Positions 6,252 through 7,012 of a DNA stretch of 7,012 bases are shown here, one piece after another. The notes under the pieces are model-generated. The model worked only from the letters and a program-made list of their open reading frames with translations, was not told the origin of the DNA and ran no database searches. Origin of the DNA: Acidimicrobiia bacterium. Its GTDB lineage: Bacteria > Actinomycetota > Acidimicrobiia > Spongiisociales > SHLN01. The translations under genes and the position numbers were made by a program. The DNA lies in contig JABDOU010000208.1 of the NCBI GenBank assembly GCA_013043085.1, forward strand, positions 1-7,012, read 5' to 3'. Each line of letters starts with the position of its first letter. The stretch's first letter is position 1.

Positions 6252-7012
6252 CTACGAATGGTGCCTCGGATGGCGCCTCGACCGTTTCCAATGGAGCGGA
6301 TGGGCAGGCCTCGAGGCCTCGGGCTGACCGGCGCCTGCTTCGGCCCGAAGGTCTGCGATTTTCTGATTGCTGATGAGCCGAGCAATCACAACCGCAGCCA
6401 GGGCGAACGCCCCCGCTGCCAGGTAGAAGGGGGCCCGGATGCCAATGAAGTTTGCGAGGACGCCACCGACCACCGCTCCGATCGGAATGGCGCCGAAGGC
6501 CAGCACCCGGGCGTCCGAAGAGACCCGTCCTCGCAGCTCGGCGGGAGTGAGTGCCTGACGCAGCGAAACCACAACGACGTTCCACATCGAGACCATGAAG
6601 CCATCTAGAGCGAACGCTATGCCAACTACGATCGGCGACGATGTGAGGGCCATCGTCAGGGCAGCTCCGGCCATCCCGGTCACGGAAAGAATCAACAATT
6701 GTCCCGGGCCGATCGTCTTCTCCACGCTATGAGCCGAGATGGCACCGAGAATCCCTCCGATTCCGCCCGCTGCCAGCACTATGCCAAACCCGAGATCGCC
6801 GAGCTCCAGAACATCCTGGGCGTAGAGCACAAACACCGAGAGCACGGCGGTGGCTACCAGGTTGGAAAGACCGGCGGTAAGCGACAGCACCCGCAACACC
6901 TTGTGACCCCACAACCATCGAAGGCCTTCGCCGATGTCTTTTCGAAGTGCCTTTACGCCATGAGCAACCTCCCGGTCCGTCCGAAAGGAGCCGGGTATCC
7001 AGGCAATCAGTG
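6252..7012 (-). CDS. MFS transporter, C-terminal half (MefA/EntS-like drug or siderophore exporter type)
   Basis: An open frame runs in from the right window edge (first complete codon 7010-7008) for 252 residues to a TAG at 6254-6252; the N-terminal half is outside. Upstream of the first potential internal start (TTG at 6914) the frame encodes a basic cytoplasmic linker with RKDIGEGLRWLWGHK, the central loop typical of this family. About six hydrophobic helices follow, corresponding to TM7-12, with the loop SLRQALTPAELRGRVSSDAR between the fourth and fifth. This arrangement matches DHA3-type major facilitator exporters such as EntS and MefA. Transport is expected to be proton-driven across the cytoplasmic membrane; substrate unknown. 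The C-terminal tail is short, hydrophilic and rich in Arg/His. It converges on the dipeptidase gene, so is not in its operon. Confidence 0.88.
   Translation of the reverse strand, partial: LIAWIPGSFRTDREVAHGVKALRKDIGEGLRWLWGHKVLRVLSLTAGLSNLVATAVLSVFVLYAQDVLELGDLGFGIVLAAGGIGGILGAISAHSVEKTIGPGQLLILSVTGMAGAALTMALTSSPIVVGIAFALDGFMVSMWNVVVVSLRQALTPAELRGRVSSDARVLAFGAIPIGAVVGGVLANFIGIRAPFYLAAGAFALAAVVIARLISNQKIADLRAEAGAGQPEASRPAHPLHWKRSRRHPRHHS
6306..6319. repeat. 14-bp perfect palindrome in the MFS gene 3' end
   Basis: AGGCCTCGAGGCCT is perfectly self-complementary and lies in codons for the Arg/Pro/Ala-rich tail of the MFS protein. There is no adjacent T-run, so it does not look like an intrinsic terminator. 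Probably coincidental in GC-rich coding sequence. Confidence 0.4.

Noticed and set aside
6115..6585. 156-codon minus-strand open frame spanning the end of the dipeptidase and MFS genes
   Set aside because: It overlaps the MFS frame on the same strand in another phase and is an Arg/Gly-rich shadow translation with no domain.

Overview
The window reads as chromosomal DNA from a moderately high-GC actinobacterium, possibly a deep-branching lineage such as Acidimicrobiia. That placement is inferred from an actinobacterial/Gram-positive type LexA box (CGAAC-N4-GTTCG), a mycobacterial-style RecA-NDp promoter motif upstream of recA, and the protein sequences. No insertion sequence, integrase, CRISPR array, tRNA or rRNA was seen. 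It is mostly housekeeping sequence, with a more accessory right-hand third.

Left block, minus strand (about 1-4195). In transcription order this is rimO (ribosomal protein S12 methylthiotransferase), cinA (competence/damage-inducible family, with NMN amidohydrolase domain), thpR (2'-5' RNA ligase-like cyclic phosphodiesterase), a 162-bp gap, then recA, whose 3' end runs off the window. rimO/cinA and cinA/thpR each overlap by 4 bases (ATGA, then GTGA), so the three are almost certainly cotranscribed and translationally coupled. recA appears to have its own damage-responsive control. A perfect LexA-type palindrome lies in the last codons of thpR, and a RecA-NDp-like motif (TTGTCA...TACCTT) lies between thpR and recA. 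Together they suggest both SOS (LexA) and LexA-independent (PafBC-type) induction, with possible read-through from the upstream operon.

Right block, plus strand (4262-6212). Divergent from rimO across a 66-bp gap is a two-gene unit. The first gene is an ArsM-like SAM methyltransferase that keeps two of the three cysteines expected to bind arsenic and lacks the third. The second, 13 bp downstream, is an M19 (renal-dipeptidase family) metallopeptidase with all expected metal ligands and no signal peptide. The substrates of both are uncertain.

Far right, minus strand (6252-7012). The C-terminal half (six membrane helices) of an MFS exporter of the MefA/EntS-like type converges on the dipeptidase gene across a 39-bp gap. 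Its N-terminal half is outside the window.

The most rewarding parts are the recA control region and the atypical methyltransferase/dipeptidase pair. I saw nothing that amounts to a clearly new multi-gene system.
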